From contig NZ_CANNCR010000008.1 of the NCBI RefSeq assembly GCF_947503125.1, positions 62,001 through 126,000 of the forward strand: a DNA stretch of 64,000 bases. Reading direction: 5' to 3'. Positions within the stretch are counted from its first letter, which is position 1. The number at the start of each line of letters is the position of its first letter. The notes beneath the pieces were generated by a model. It saw only the letters and a list, made by a program, of their open reading frames with translations. It made no database searches and was not told where the DNA came from. This document shows, piece by piece, positions 9,173-18,977 of this stretch. The DNA comes from an uncultured Metabacillus sp. Lineage in GTDB: Bacteria; Bacillota; Bacilli; Bacillales; Bacillaceae. Both the position numbers and the translations under genes were made by a program.

Positions 9173-10366
9173 TTAAAAATGTAAAAAATGACCCAATTTT
9201 TCATACTTAGTTCTTAAGTAATGTTCATTTTCTTCTCTTGCAGGCATCTCGATAGGGACTCGATCTAAAACCGTTAAACCATATCCTTCAAGACCGGCAA
9301 TTTTTCTTGGGTTATTTGTTAATAACTTCATTTTTTCAATCCCTAAATCTTTCAAAATTTGCGCACCGATTCCATAGTCTCTTAAATCAGGTGCGAAGCC
9401 CAGCTTCTCATTTGCAGCAACTGTATCATAGCCCTCTTCTTGAAGCTTATATGCTCTCATTTTGTTCAGCAGACCAATGCCTCTGCCTTCTTGGCGCATA
9501 TATAACAGCACACCTTTGCCAGCTTTTTCGATTTGGGCAAGCGCTGCATGCAATTGTGGGCCACAATCACATCTGTAAGATCCAAAAACATCGCCAGTTA
9601 AGCATTCGGAATGCACCCGTACTAATGTAGGTTCATCAGCTGAGATTTCACCTTTTACAAGCGCAATATGTTCTTTATTATCTAATAAATTTGAATACCC
9701 GATCGCTTTAAAAGAACCAAATTCTGTTGGCAATTCAATTTCAATTTCCCTTTTTACCAGTTTTTCACTGCGATTGCGGTATTGAATTAAATCCTTGATT
9801 GTAATCATTTTTAAATCCAACTGCTTAGCTAATATTAGTAAATCAGGCACCCTTGCCATTGTTCCGTCTTCTTTAATGATTTCACAGATAACACCGCCTG
9901 GTTTTGCACCACATAAAATAGAAAGGTCTACAGCTGCTTCTGTATGCCCGGCTCTCCGAAGCACCCCACCCTCTTTTGCCACTAATGGAAATGTGTGGCC
10001 AGGACGTTTGAAATCTGCCGGCTTTGTGTCATCTGATAATAGGGCTCGTACGGTGTCTGCACGTTCAAAGGCGCTGATTCCAGTAGAATTTGTTTTATAA
10101 TCAACACTAACTGTAAAGGCCGTTCCATGCGGGTCAGTATTTTGATTTACCATTGGAGAAAGATCTAATCTTTTCGCTTGATTTTCAGTAATCGGTACAC
10201 AAACCAGCCCTCTACCATGCTTTATCATAAAGTTAATCGTTTCAGGTGTCACCATATCAGCTAAGGAGACAAAATCCCCTTCGTTTTCGCGATCCTCGTC
10301 ATCTACTACGATAATAACCTTTCCTTCTTTTAAATCAGCAATCGCATCTTCAATTTTATTAAACAT
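9173..10366 (-). CDS. ribBA: Bifunctional DHBP synthase / GTP cyclohydrolase II
   Basis: The N-terminal half (to about residue 200) makes 3,4-dihydroxy-2-butanone 4-phosphate from ribulose 5-phosphate; its acidic loop [10 protein letters not shown] and [11 protein letters not shown] motif are present. The C-terminal half opens GTP. The zinc ligands appear in [19 protein letters not shown] and the catalytic Arg in [10 protein letters not shown] chose the ATG at 10366 (397 aa), which is preceded by GGGGG; a longer frame reaching 10417 would overlap ribE. B. subtilis calls this gene ribA (ribBA). Confidence 0.97.
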   Translation of the reverse strand: MFNKIEDAIADLKEGKVIIVVDDEDRENEGDFVSLADMVTPETINFMIKHGRGLVCVPITENQAKRLDLSPMVNQNTDPHGTAFTVSVDYKTNSTGISAFERADTVRALLSDDTKPADFKRPGHTFPLVAKEGGVLRRAGHTEAAVDLSILCGAKPGGVICEIIKEDGTMARVPDLLILAKQLDLKMITIKDLIQYRNRSEKLVKREIEIELPTEFGSFKAIGYSNLLDNKEHIALVKGEISADEPTLVRVHSECLTGDVFGSYRCDCGPQLHAALAQIEKAGKGVLLYMRQEGRGIGLLNKMRAYKLQEEGYDTVAANEKLGFAPDLRDYGIGAQILKDLGIEKMKLLTNNPRKIAGLEGYGLTVLDRVPIEMPAREENEHYLRTKYEKLGHFLHF

Positions 10367-10403
10367 TGTCAAGCCCCCTTCATTTAATTTCGTTTTCCTA
10401 TCA

Positions 10404-11051
10404 TTAATAAAAGCCATTTTCTTCTAAAAATGATTTACTTAATGAAGAGCTTTTAGGATTTACCTGTTGATTTAAAAATTTCTTTATATATTTTCCTATC
10501 ATATCGCATTCAATATTCACAATGTCTCCAACATCCTTAGTACCTAGAATCGTTCCTGTCAAAGTATGTGGAATAATTGAAATCATTACTTTGTCTTTTT
10601 CTAAGCCAAAAATCGTCAAGCTAATGCCATCAATTGTAATCGAACCCTTATGAATTAATGTTTCTGTTAACTCTTCAGAAAGCTGCAATTCATAATAGAC
10701 AGCATTTGAAACACGCTGTTTTTTAATAATTTTTGCAATTCCATCCACATGTCCTGAAACAAAATGGCCGCCAAATCGGCCATTTGCAGCCATAGCCCTT
10801 TCCAAATTAACCATTGATCCTTGTTTTAATTGGTTTAGAGACGTACTTTTCACAGTCTCTGGCATGACATCTACAGAAAAAGTAGCAGAATTATACTCTG
10901 TTACCGTTAAACAAACACCGTTAACTGCAATACTATCTCCTAAGGAAATATCATTCATAATCTTTTTTGCACCGATCGTAAAAACAATAGCGTCTTTCGA
11001 ACCTTGAACACTTTTAATTGTTCCAATTTCTTCGATAATTCCTGTAAACAT
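10404..11051 (-). CDS. ribE: Riboflavin synthase (alpha subunit)
   Basis: RibE dismutates two lumazine molecules into riboflavin and 5-amino-6-ribitylaminouracil. The two tandem lumazine-binding repeats start [12 protein letters not shown] and, near residue 98, GHVDGIAKI. Each has its own NGVCLTV or DGISLTI element. Length is 215 aa. It is the first clear gene after the FMN riboswitch. In B. subtilis ribD comes first, so its absence here is unusual (see findings). Confidence 0.97.
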   Translation of the reverse strand: MFTGIIEEIGTIKSVQGSKDAIVFTIGAKKIMNDISLGDSIAVNGVCLTVTEYNSATFSVDVMPETVKSTSLNQLKQGSMVNLERAMAANGRFGGHFVSGHVDGIAKIIKKQRVSNAVYYELQLSEELTETLIHKGSITIDGISLTIFGLEKDKVMISIIPHTLTGTILGTKDVGDIVNIECDMIGKYIKKFLNQQVNPKSSSLSKSFLEENGFY

Positions 11052-11121
11052 CAGCCTTCCCTCTCTTTGTTACAGCTTCTAGAAAACCTTTTGTTCTTCT
11101 AACGTAAAACGAAACTGCCAT
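11014..11121 (-). CDS. Possible 35-codon leader ORF overlapping ribE
   Basis: An ATG at 11121 follows GGGAGG by 4 bases and opens a 35-codon frame (begins MAVSFYVRRTKGF, ends RRNWNN). It reads past the ribE start in another frame and stops at 11014. The strong ribosome site so close to ribE could couple translation, or it could be a leftover of the region that once held ribD. The peptide is basic and matches no family I know. It may not be expressed. Confidence 0.2.
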   Translation of the reverse strand: MAVSFYVRRTKGFLEAVTKRGKADVYRNYRRNWNN

Positions 11122-11159
11122 TCAACCTCCCTTTAATATAATGACCATATTTACGTTTA

Positions 11160-11198
11160 CATAATAATAAAAGCCCTAAGTCGGCAGACTAAGGGCTT
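11160..11198 (-). promoter_or_regulatory. Leader hairpin with T-run, expression platform of the FMN riboswitch
   Basis: About 95 bases downstream of the aptamer, the minus strand forms a stem AGCCCTTAGTC/GACTTAGGGCT with one mismatch and a 4-base loop. It is followed by TTTTATTATTAT. This is the expected intrinsic terminator used when FMN is bound. No ribosome site lies within it. Confidence 0.7.
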
Positions 11199-11292
11199 GT
11201 AAGTTGAGAAATTGATATTTGAGTACGTCAAATAAGAGTATTAAAATCAAAATTTTTTAACAGATTTTAATACACCGCAAAAAATTCGCGCA

Positions 11293-11434
11293 ATTCTTCT
11301 CCCATCCAGACTTTAACTGTCGGCTCTAGAGTTTCACTAGATCCACCGTTAACATTTGTTAACGGGTCACGGACTAAGAAGCTATTTAAAGCTTCATCAC
11401 CGCCGGTAGGGAATTCCACCCTGCCCCGAAGAAT
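11293..11434 (-). ncRNA. FMN riboswitch (RFN element)
   Basis: The conserved RFN blocks are all present on the minus strand: CTTCGGGGCAGGGTG, then ATTCCCTACCGGCGGT, then AGTCCGTGACCC, then GGTGGATCTAGTG, then GCCGACAGTTAAAGTC and GGATGGGAGAAG. The ends pair as ATTCTTC with GAAGAAT to form P1. Binding of FMN should favour the downstream terminator and shut off ribE-ribBA-ribH-ribT. Confidence 0.97.
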
Positions 11435-11462
11435 GTAAAACGAAATATGAAGTTATAAATTT

Positions 11463-11491
11463 ATTTTATCCGTATAATGTGAGAAACGCAA
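11463..11491 (-). promoter_or_regulatory. Sigma-A promoter of the rib operon
   Basis: TTGCGT (11491 to 11486), 17 bases, TAAAAT (11468 to 11463). It ends about 28 bases before P1 of the riboswitch, as expected for a leader start. Confidence 0.65.
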
Positions 11492-11555
11492 TCATAAAGC
11501 TCGTTAATTATAATAAATTATTCTTCAGAAGCAAGAAGTATACAAAAATAAAAGA

Positions 11556-11594
11556 AGGATGACGCAAATGGCATGTCCATTATCGTCATCCTTT
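11556..11594 (-). terminator. Terminator of ppiB
   Basis: The minus strand forms AAGGATGACG/CGTCATCCTT around a 19-base loop, followed by CTTTTATTTTTG, immediately after the ppiB stop at 11601. Confidence 0.85.
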
Positions 11595-11600
11595 TCAACC

Positions 11601-12035
11601 TTACTCTTCGAATACTTTTACTTCCTTCATCACATCATTCGGCTTAATTTTATAAACAGCCTCTAGGTTTTCAATGACCTTGCCAAACACAGTATGGACA
11701 CCATTTAAATGCGGTTGTGGTTCATGTACGATGAAGAATTGGCTGCCGCCTGTATCTTTTCCAGCATGCGCCATTGATAGTGAACCCGCTTCATGCTTAT
11801 GCGGGTTGCCTTCTGTTTCACATTTAATTGTGTAACCAGGACCGCCTGTACCTGTTCCGTGTGGGCAACCGCCTTGTGCAACAAATCCAGGAATGACACG
11901 GTGGAACGTTAAACCGTTGTAAAATCCTTCATTTGCTAATTTTTCAAAGTTTGCTACAGTACCAGGTGCTTCATTTTCAAATAATTCAAAAACGATTGTA
12001 TCTCCATTTTCCATTGTAATTTGTGCTTTTTTCAT
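11601..12035 (-). CDS. ppiB: Peptidyl-prolyl cis-trans isomerase B (cyclophilin)
   Basis: This cytoplasmic cyclophilin speeds proline isomerisation in folding proteins. The 144-residue protein carries the family core [15 protein letters not shown], the catalytic Arg in FHRVI, and [17 protein letters not shown] chose the ATG at 12035, 10 bases after GGAGG; an upstream extension of 17 codons has no ribosome site. It is transcribed alone, with its own terminator. Confidence 0.96.
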   Translation of the reverse strand: MKKAQITMENGDTIVFELFENEAPGTVANFEKLANEGFYNGLTFHRVIPGFVAQGGCPHGTGTGGPGYTIKCETEGNPHKHEAGSLSMAHAGKDTGGSQFFIVHEPQPHLNGVHTVFGKVIENLEAVYKIKPNDVMKEVKVFEE

Positions 12036-12134
12036 ATGTATGAAACCTCCAATAAATATAATACGTCTAATAGACATGAACACCATTCTATTCTACTATA
12101 TTCAAGGAGTGAACAGCAAATAAGATCAATCATA

Positions 12135-12256
12135 AGAAAAGCGCAAGCGCCTTGATCAGCCTAGGGCAAATAAGACGCATATGAATAGAAGGCGTTCTTT
12201 GCCTTCAATTCATGAGTGGCTAGACCCTAGAGGGGCTAGGCGCTGGAGCTAGACAC
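12135..12256 (+). repeat. REP-like palindromic element, copy A
   Basis: The element opens with AAAAGCGCAAGCGCCTTG and closes with TAGGCGCTGGAGCTAGAC, ends that are partly complementary. Inside are smaller inverted repeats (GAAGGCGTTC/TTTGCCTTC and CTAGACCCTAG/CTAGG). Copy B at 26991-27113 is nearly the same along its whole length. Copy D at 20265-20416 shares both ends in inverted orientation. It fills most of the 406-bp gap between ppiB and ypuA. Confidence 0.85.
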
Positions 12257-12441
12257 AAAAACTAAGTACAGAAAGTTATACTTAAACTTTTAAAAAGCCC
12301 GATATTGTCATACGATTAGAAACATGATACCCTTACGTTTAAGTTATTGAAACTTAGAACAGGCTATATAATACTGATAAAAATCACTATATATAGATAG
12401 AGCCTGATGAAATTGCTTTACAGCTCAAGGAGGTTATCCCT

Positions 12442-13326
12442 TTGAAAAAGGTTATATTAAGCTTAATTACGATAATTTTGTTTGCATTCCCATCACTTAG
12501 CCACGCTGATGCAGTGGTTGGTGATCTCATTATTACACTTGGAGAGGATTTAACACCACAGCAAAGACAACAACTATTAACAGAAATGAATGCGACTGAA
12601 GAAAATCAAATTATTACTGTTTCAAATGAGGAAGAGCATAAATATTTAGGAAAATATATTCCTAAAGCCACAATTGGTACAAAAGCGATTTCTTCTTCTA
12701 GTATTACAATTGAACAGGAAGGATCAGGACTTGAAGTATCTACTAAAAATATTAATTGGGTAACAGATGAGATGTATTTAAATGCTCTAATGACTGCTGG
12801 GGTGAAAGATGCAACAATTTATGTGACAGCGCCATTTGAGGTTTCAGGTACTGCGGCGTTGACAGGATTAATCAAAGCCTATGAGGTTTCCGCAGATGAA
12901 GCGATTCCTGAGGATGTAAAACAGGTTGCAAATGAGGAACTAGTCACTACAGCAAAGCTTGGTGATGAGGTTGGTGCAGAAAACGCCTCTGCTCTTATGG
13001 CGAAAATAAAAGATGAAATCGCGAAAAATGGTGTTCCAGAAACTGATGCCGATCTTCGGGCTTTAATTGAAGACTCAGCAAATGAACTAGGGATTACGTT
13101 ATCAGAAGAAGATATTAACAGCTTGATCGACCTATTTAATAAAATGAAAGACATTAATATTGACTGGAATCAGGTTGGTCAGCAGCTTGAGCAAGCAAGA
13201 GATAAAATATCAAAATTCCTGAACTCTGAGGAAGGTCAAACCTTTTTACAACAAGTTGAAGATTTTTTTATCGCTTTATGGAATGCGATCATTTCAATCT
13301 TTACAAATAATGAACAATCAGCTTAA
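12442..13326 (+). CDS. ypuA: DUF1002 secreted protein YpuA
   Basis: This exported protein of unknown function (294 aa) belongs to the DUF1002 family. A signal peptide covers residues 1-22 (cleavage likely after LSHA). The DUF1002 core follows to about residue 200, including VYVTAPFEVSGTAALTG-like sequence (here TIYVTAPFEVSGTAALTG). The C-terminal helical part is acidic. The start is TTG at 12442, six bases after AAGGAGG. A 21-bp direct repeat from the REP-like element lies on each side of the gene (12221 and 13331), which is discussed as a finding. Confidence 0.9.
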   Translation: MKKVILSLITIILFAFPSLSHADAVVGDLIITLGEDLTPQQRQQLLTEMNATEENQIITVSNEEEHKYLGKYIPKATIGTKAISSSSITIEQEGSGLEVSTKNINWVTDEMYLNALMTAGVKDATIYVTAPFEVSGTAALTGLIKAYEVSADEAIPEDVKQVANEELVTTAKLGDEVGAENASALMAKIKDEIAKNGVPETDADLRALIEDSANELGITLSEEDINSLIDLFNKMKDINIDWNQVGQQLEQARDKISKFLNSEEGQTFLQQVEDFFIALWNAIISIFTNNEQSA

Positions 13327-13330
13327 GAGT

Positions 13331-13382
13331 TAGACCCTAGAGGGGCTAGGCACAGTAGTTTGATACTGTGTGCTTATCCACA
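13331..13382 (+). repeat. REP-like element, terminal fragment (copy C)
   Basis: The 21 bases at 13331-13351 are identical to 12221-12241 of copy A. They continue into a small hairpin (CACAGTA/TACTGTG, about 13351-13370) and a perfect DnaA-box nonamer TTATCCACA at 13374-13382. Only the 3' part of the repeat is present here. Confidence 0.75.
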
Positions 13383-13420
13383 GTATAAAAATTTAAATTT
13401 CGATTAACAAAGATAAACAA

Positions 13421-13464
13421 AAACAAAAGAAGTGAAATTCTCAAGAATTTCACTTCTTTTGTTT
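13421..13464. terminator. Bidirectional terminator between ypuA and lysA
   Basis: A 20-bp perfect inverted repeat (arms 13421-13440 and 13445-13464, beginning AAACAAAAGAAGTGAAATTC) with a 4-base loop. The A/T-rich arm ends serve both convergent genes. Confidence 0.9.
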
Positions 13465-13513
13465 TTATAAAATTAGATAATTGCCAAACTTTTTAGTTAT
13501 ATCTTAACGAACT

Positions 13514-14836
13514 TCAGCCTTGTGATACTTTTGATTTTAAAGGCAGGTCATTCATAATCAGATCTTCATAGCTTTCTCGTTTTATCACTAGCTGTGCTTC
13601 TCCATTTTCTACAAATACCACTGCAGGACGAGGGATTCTGTTGTAATTATTGGCCATGGAATAACCATAGGCTCCTGTACAGAAAACAGCTAATAGATCT
13701 TTTGCTTGAACCTCTGGCAATGGTAAATCCCAAATTAACATATCCCCGCTTTCACAGCATTTCCCGGCAATTGAAACCGTCTTGTCATGATTTTCAGTTA
13801 CTCTGTTCGCTAACACAGCTTCATATTTTGCTTGATAAAGTGCAGGACGAATGTTATCGCTCATACCACCATCGATCGCTACATACTCCCTAATATTTGG
13901 TACTGTTTTTTTCGATCCAACTGTATAAAGCGTTGTACCAGCATCACCTACAAGGGAGCGGCCTGGTTCAATCCAAATTTCAGGCATCGTGATTCCCATG
14001 TCATCGACCTGTTTTTTTACCGCTTCTACAATTTGTTCAACATAATAAGTTGCTGGCAGCGGTTCATCCTCTTTTGTATATCGGATACCAAAGCCACCAC
14101 CTAAGTTAACAACCTCTGGGATATACGAAAATTCTTCCTTCCAAGCGTTTATTTTTTCAAAAACTCTTTCTGCAGCTAAAACAAATCCAGCTGTATCAAA
14201 AATTTGCGATCCGATATGACAGTGAATACCTAATAAATGAATACCTTCAGAATCAAGTACAGTTTTCATAGCTTGTTCAATTTGACCATTTAGCAAGCCA
14301 AAGCCAAACTTAGAATCTTCCTGGCCCGTTGTAATATAATCATGTGTATGTGCTTCAACACCAGGTGTTACACGTAAAAGAATCGGTACTTTTCTGCTGT
14401 ATTCCTTTGAAAGTTCATCGATAAGCTCAATTTCGTAAAAATTATCAACCACAATACAACCAACTTCATGGTCTAACGCCATTTTTAACTCTGCACGACT
14501 TTTATTATTGCCATGCAAATGAATTCTTGAGGCCGGAAAACCTGAAGTGATGGCTGTAAAAAGCTCTCCACCAGACACAACGTCCAAAGACAAGCCTTCT
14601 TCATTAATTAATTGGAACATCGCAATCGAAGAAAAGGCTTTACTCGCATACGCAACTTGCGCTTTTACACCCATATTTTCAAATGCCTGCTTAAAGCTTC
14701 TTGCACGCTCTCTAATTAAAGCTACATCATAAATATAAAGAGGTGTACCATACTCTTTAGCTAATGTAACCGTATCAACTCCGCCTATTTCTAAATGTCC
14801 TGAATCATTTTTCTTACTTGTACCATGTAAGAACAC
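13514..14836 (-). CDS. lysA: Diaminopimelate decarboxylase
   Basis: LysA makes L-lysine from meso-diaminopimelate, the last step of lysine synthesis. The pyridoxal-phosphate Lys is K66 in YASKAFSS. Other family motifs are HCHIGSQ, EPGRSLVG, and the dimer-derived CCESGDM. The start is GTG at 14836, seven bases after GAGGGG, and it gives the conserved FLHGTS N-terminus. Length is 440 aa. The gene is separated from the spoVA operon upstream by a terminator, so it is its own unit. I see no lysine riboswitch in the short leader. Confidence 0.97.
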   Translation of the reverse strand: MFLHGTSKKNDSGHLEIGGVDTVTLAKEYGTPLYIYDVALIRERARSFKQAFENMGVKAQVAYASKAFSSIAMFQLINEEGLSLDVVSGGELFTAITSGFPASRIHLHGNNKSRAELKMALDHEVGCIVVDNFYEIELIDELSKEYSRKVPILLRVTPGVEAHTHDYITTGQEDSKFGFGLLNGQIEQAMKTVLDSEGIHLLGIHCHIGSQIFDTAGFVLAAERVFEKINAWKEEFSYIPEVVNLGGGFGIRYTKEDEPLPATYYVEQIVEAVKKQVDDMGITMPEIWIEPGRSLVGDAGTTLYTVGSKKTVPNIREYVAIDGGMSDNIRPALYQAKYEAVLANRVTENHDKTVSIAGKCCESGDMLIWDLPLPEVQAKDLLAVFCTGAYGYSMANNYNRIPRPAVVFVENGEAQLVIKRESYEDLIMNDLPLKSKVSQG

Positions 14837-14961
14837 CTTGTATCCCCTCTTTCTATATATAGGCTAGTTATAAAATGTTCCTTTTACTTATGAACGATTG
14901 TAACCTATCGCTCATTGTGTAAAAAACATCAATTGATAAGAAGCCATTCATTTTAACTAAA

Positions 14962-15005
14962 AAGGAAAAAAAGACAGTTAACACCCAGCAGGCAAGTAAC
15001 TGTCT
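14962..15005 (-). terminator. Terminator of the spoVA operon
   Basis: The minus strand forms AGACAGTTA/TAACTGTCT around a 16-base loop, followed by a long T-run, 71 bases after the spoVAF stop. Confidence 0.85.
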
Positions 15006-15075
15006 GTTACGAAAAATCCTTTATAAATTAAACATACAATATCATAAATAAGGGGCACTTTCAATGTCGCTTTAC

Positions 15076-16548
15076 CTAATCTGGCTGTTTTTTTACATTC
15101 TGCGGATGGACGATACTTGGTCTAAGCTTTGCACCTGGAACAGTCGTCCGCACGATAATTTGCCATAAGGCCTTTGCATTAAATGGCAAGAAAGGCCATA
15201 GATAAGGGGTATTTAAAGACTTTATACTAACAAGGAAAATTAAAATCACTGTACAACCAATGATTAATCCTTCCAAATGGAATAAAGCAACAGCAGTTAG
15301 CAAGACTAAACGAACCATCTTATTGGCAACGCTAAGCTCATAACTTGGAGTTGCAAATGTTCCAATCCCTGCAATTGCTACATAAAGGATTACTTCAGGT
15401 ACAAATAAACCGACATTGATCGCGATTTCACCAATTAAAGCTGCAGCAATTAACCCCATTGCCGTTGACAGGGCTGTCGGTGTGTGAATAGCCGCCATCC
15501 TTAAAAATTCCAACCCAAAATCTGCGAGAAAAATTTGTACCACGATCGGGATATTTTTTTTCTCATTTGGACCAATATAATCTATCTTTTCAGGTAATAA
15601 AGTAGGTTCAATCGAATATAAAAACCAGATTGGCAATAAAAAAACGGAAGCGAGAATCCCTAAAAAACGAACCCATCTAAGGAAAGTACCTACTGCAGGT
15701 GCTTGGCGGTACTCTTCAGCATGCTGGACATGATGAAAGATCGTTGTAGGTGTGATAATAACACTTGGAGAGGTATCGACAATGATAATAACATGCCCTT
15801 CTAGCAAATGGTTTGCCGCTACATCGGGCCTCTCCGTATAACGAACTAATGGATATGGATTATACCCCTGTCTTACTAAAAATTCTTCTACAGATTTATC
15901 GCCCATTGTTATACCATCAATTTTAATGGTTTCTAATTCTTTCTTTATTGTTTTGACAAGGCCAGGATCGACTACATCTTCAACATACGCAATACATACG
16001 TCTGTTTTTGAACGTTCCCCTATTCTCATCATTTCATATCTTAATCTTTCATCTCTAATTCTTCGTCTGATGAGTCCAGTATTGACGATGATATTTTCAA
16101 CAAACCCATCTCTTGCGCCACGAACAATTTTTTCAGTATCAGGCTCTTGCGGCTGTCTGCCTGGGTAGCTGCGCACATCAACAACTAAACCGTAAGTTGT
16201 GTCTTCTATTAAAAAGACAACTAATCCAGATAAAACTTGATCAACTACATCATCCAATGAATAAATTTTTTCAACCGATTGATTAACAAGCTGATTTTCA
16301 AGTAACTCTTTAAACTTTAAATTTTCAACCTGATCATCTTTAATCATTAAGAGCTGTCTTAATAATTGTGTAATATAAGCTGTATCACATAAACCGTTCA
16401 CATAATATAAATTTACTCGATAATCTGTTATCGTAAGCTTTCGAATTCCTAAATCAAAGCTTGTATTCAATCCTACATGGCTTTTAAAGAACTGTTCATT
16501 TTCTGCAAGATTCGCTGAGATTGGCTTTTTATCAGTCTTTGTTGTCAT
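15076..16548 (-). CDS. spoVAF: Stage V sporulation protein AF (GerA-type)
   Basis: SpoVAF is a GerA-family A-subunit homologue in the spore inner membrane. It has been implicated in amplifying germination signals and is encoded with the SpoVA dipicolinate channel. The N-terminal half (to about 290) is soluble and split into two subdomains. The C-terminal half has about four to five membrane helices between residues 295 and 450 (for example [20 protein letters not shown]). Length (490 aa) is normal. It overlaps the end of spoVAEA by 17 bp. Confidence 0.95.
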   Translation of the reverse strand: MTTKTDKKPISANLAENEQFFKSHVGLNTSFDLGIRKLTITDYRVNLYYVNGLCDTAYITQLLRQLLMIKDDQVENLKFKELLENQLVNQSVEKIYSLDDVVDQVLSGLVVFLIEDTTYGLVVDVRSYPGRQPQEPDTEKIVRGARDGFVENIIVNTGLIRRRIRDERLRYEMMRIGERSKTDVCIAYVEDVVDPGLVKTIKKELETIKIDGITMGDKSVEEFLVRQGYNPYPLVRYTERPDVAANHLLEGHVIIIVDTSPSVIITPTTIFHHVQHAEEYRQAPAVGTFLRWVRFLGILASVFLLPIWFLYSIEPTLLPEKIDYIGPNEKKNIPIVVQIFLADFGLEFLRMAAIHTPTALSTAMGLIAAALIGEIAINVGLFVPEVILYVAIAGIGTFATPSYELSVANKMVRLVLLTAVALFHLEGLIIGCTVILIFLVSIKSLNTPYLWPFLPFNAKALWQIIVRTTVPGAKLRPSIVHPQNVKKQPD

Positions 16549-17110
16549 GATAACCGCTCCTTTCTAAAATAAGTTCTACTGCCTTCATCGTGACGGGACA
16601 TCCATTATTCACGCTGTCCTTTCGAGCCATTTTGCCAATGTCCCCTATCCCGACTATTATCGGAACATCTAGTAAATCTAGACAATAAACGGTATCACCA
16701 CTTATTCTGCCAACCTCAAGATCCTTTAACCCACTTTTATCTACTCCATATTCTGTTAACTCACCAAATCGGTCAATACTAACATCCACTCTTGCCCATT
16801 CGGTCTGATGTGTTTTAGATGCAACAGCGATTACACCTAGCACCTCAATTCGCTGATGCTCTGCTACATATTTTAAGGCTGTTTCACCTGCACCTTCACC
16901 TAAGAGGCCACAATCATCAAACATGACAAAAACCGGGTCATTTTTAGCCTCGAGGATGAGCTGAACAATTTCCGGTCCAGTTAATGTAGTTGGATTTCCC
17001 TGAGACCTGGAAATGGCTCTGCCACCTATTTTAGCTGCTACATATTCAACTGTTCGTGCAGCATACTCATCCCCATCTGTTACTAAGATGACCTTTCGTT
17101 TTTTTGTCAA
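16532..17110 (-). CDS. spoVAEA: Stage V sporulation protein AEA
   Basis: This soluble 192-residue subunit of the SpoVA system lies between spoVAEB and spoVAF. The sequence contains [19 protein letters not shown] at the N-terminus and [17 protein letters not shown] near residue 155. No membrane segment is seen. It acts with the SpoVA membrane proteins in dipicolinic acid release during germination. Its place in the spoVA gene order is as in B. subtilis. Confidence 0.93.
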   Translation of the reverse strand: MTKKRKVILVTDGDEYAARTVEYVAAKIGGRAISRSQGNPTTLTGPEIVQLILEAKNDPVFVMFDDCGLLGEGAGETALKYVAEHQRIEVLGVIAVASKTHQTEWARVDVSIDRFGELTEYGVDKSGLKDLEVGRISGDTVYCLDLLDVPIIVGIGDIGKMARKDSVNNGCPVTMKAVELILERSGYHDNKD

Positions 17111-17119
17111 TGTTTCATC

Positions 17120-17470
17120 CTATCCTTTCGGTTTGAAAATAAGTGCCATAATAAAAGCAAACAAGATCGCAGCAGAAATACCGGCTGAGGTTAATTCAAA
17201 GATCCCCATTCCTATTCCAATAAATCCATGTTCATTAGCTTTTTCCATTGCACCATGGAGTAGAGAATGACCAAAGCTCGTGATCGGTACGGTTGCTCCT
17301 GCACCAGCAAAATCAATTAATTTATCATATATGCCAAAGCCATCTAAGATCGCTCCTGATACAACAAAAGTACTCATGACATGTGCCGGAGTTAATCCGA
17401 AAACATCTAAAAGCAGTTGTCCAATGACACAAATCGCTCCGCCGACAAGGAATGCTATTACGTATTCCAT
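17120..17470 (-). CDS. spoVAEB: Stage V sporulation protein AEB
   Basis: This small integral membrane subunit (116 aa) is related to SpoVAC. Its helices carry the shared [30 protein letters not shown] motif (part: [17 protein letters not shown]), also found in SpoVAC as DKLGQFAGAGSAVPVTG. The two are paralogous parts of the dipicolinate channel in the inner membrane of the spore. The ATG directly abuts the spoVAD stop (one shared base at 17470). Confidence 0.95.
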   Translation of the reverse strand: MEYVIAFLVGGAICVIGQLLLDVFGLTPAHVMSTFVVSGAILDGFGIYDKLIDFAGAGATVPITSFGHSLLHGAMEKANEHGFIGIGMGIFELTSAGISAAILFAFIMALIFKPKG

Positions 17471-18501
17471 TAGCTATTCACACTCCTATCCGTTCTTTCA
17501 AATACAACTCCGTGTGCAATGGTAGGAATCGATTCTTTTTGTTGAATCATTGTCGGGCTTAATAATGCTCCAGTTGCTACGACGAAAACACGGGACAAGT
17601 TTCCTTGCTCTAATTCATTAAAGATATGGCTATATGTCACGACTGCCGAGCAAGCACAGCCGCTGCCACCAGCAAATACTTTTTGATCTGGTCGATACAC
17701 CATTAATCCGCAATCATTATGTTTATCATGAACATCAAAGCCTTCTTCCTTAAGCATTTCTTTTACAATTGGACTCCCTACACCAGACAAATCACCTGTT
17801 AAGAACAAATCATAATCATCAGGTGTTCTGTTTAAATCCTTCAAATGCTGGGCAATCGTATCTGCAGCAGCAGGTGCCATTGCTGAACCCATGTCGAAAG
17901 GATTCTTAATTCCTAGGTCAGCAACCTTTCCGATTGTTGCTGATGTTATTCGGATATTGCTTACCTCTTTACTGATTAACACCGCCCCTGATCCTGTGAC
18001 GGTAAATGTTGCTGTATCTGGCTTTTGCCCGCCATATTCTGTCGGATAACGGAACTGTCTTTCTGCTGTTGCATTATGGCTGCTAGTCGCGGCGATAACA
18101 CGGCCAGCAAACCCTCCATCTACTAATGCAGATCCTACAGCTACCGTTTCCATTGAGGTTGAACATGCCCCAAACATACATAAAAAAGGAATATTTACAT
18201 GTCTGGCAACATAATTCGCTGTAACATTTTGATTCAACAAATCTCCAGCTAACAAAAGATCAATATCACCGATTGCTTTATTTCCTTTTGTGAGACATTG
18301 CTCAATTGCTTGCTCCATTAATCTTCTTTCAGCAAGCTCCCAATTATCCTCGCCACAATGGAGCTCTTTATGTTTTACATCAAAATGCTGCCCTAATGGT
18401 CCATCAGCTTCCTTCGGTCCCACCGCTGTACCGCTAGATTGAACGAATAATGGATTTTCAAATTGCCATGTTTGTTTACCTGTTAACTTCATCAGCGTCA
18501 C
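17470..18501 (-). CDS. spoVAD: Stage V sporulation protein AD (thiolase fold)
   Basis: SpoVAD is the soluble, dipicolinate-binding subunit that sits on the outer face of the spore inner membrane. It has a thiolase/ketosynthase-like fold. The position of the catalytic Cys of the fold is seen in [14 protein letters not shown], but the protein is thought to bind rather than turn over ligand. Length is 343 aa. It follows spoVAC by 6 bp. Confidence 0.96.
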   Translation of the reverse strand: MTLMKLTGKQTWQFENPLFVQSSGTAVGPKEADGPLGQHFDVKHKELHCGEDNWELAERRLMEQAIEQCLTKGNKAIGDIDLLLAGDLLNQNVTANYVARHVNIPFLCMFGACSTSMETVAVGSALVDGGFAGRVIAATSSHNATAERQFRYPTEYGGQKPDTATFTVTGSGAVLISKEVSNIRITSATIGKVADLGIKNPFDMGSAMAPAAADTIAQHLKDLNRTPDDYDLFLTGDLSGVGSPIVKEMLKEEGFDVHDKHNDCGLMVYRPDQKVFAGGSGCACSAVVTYSHIFNELEQGNLSRVFVVATGALLSPTMIQQKESIPTIAHGVVFERTDRSVNS

Positions 18502-18507
18502 CTCACC

Positions 18508-18963
18508 CTAAAATACAATTCCGTAAAAATAACGAATGATCCCAACAATGTAGGCAGCAACTACACCAAAAACAATGACGCTTCCAGCCAACTTAAACAT
18601 ATTTGTTGCAACTCCTAATACAATTCCTTCACTTCGATGCTCGATTGCAGCGCTTGCCATGGAATTGGCAAAACCAGTAACTGGAACCGCTGAGCCAGCA
18701 CCTGCAAACTGCCCTAACTTATCATAAATCCCAAATCCAGTTAAAAGGGCTGAAATAAGAATTAATGTGGCAACTGTCGGATTACCGGCATCTTTCTCTG
18801 AAAAATTCATCACATTCATATAAAAATTTTGTACACATTGACCTAACAAACAAATAAGTCCGCCGATAATAAATGCCTTAAGACAATTAAGGAAATATGG
18901 CGGTTTTGGCTGGTAATTCTTAATCTGGTTTTTATAATCTTCCTTCATTTTAGGTTTTGCCAT
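18508..18963 (-). CDS. spoVAC: Stage V sporulation protein AC
   Basis: SpoVAC is a mechanosensitive-channel-like membrane subunit through which dipicolinate is thought to leave the core. The 151-residue protein has a basic cytoplasmic N-terminus (KPKMKEDYKNQIKNY) and four hydrophobic helices. The motif FGIYDKLGQFAGAGSAVPVTG in the middle is shared with SpoVAEB. spoVAB lies 14 bp upstream. Confidence 0.96.
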   Translation of the reverse strand: MAKPKMKEDYKNQIKNYQPKPPYFLNCLKAFIIGGLICLLGQCVQNFYMNVMNFSEKDAGNPTVATLILISALLTGFGIYDKLGQFAGAGSAVPVTGFANSMASAAIEHRSEGIVLGVATNMFKLAGSVIVFGVVAAYIVGIIRYFYGIVF

Positions 18964-18977
18964 ACTGCTACCTCCCT

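Noticed and set aside
9173-10417. ribBA start at 10417
   Set aside because: It would overlap ribE and lacks a ribosome site; the ATG at 10366 has GGGGG upstream and gives the conserved N-terminus.
12135-12256. REP-like repeats considered as a CRISPR or an IS end
   Set aside because: The copies are dispersed singly over 15 kb, with no spacers, no cas genes and no transposase.
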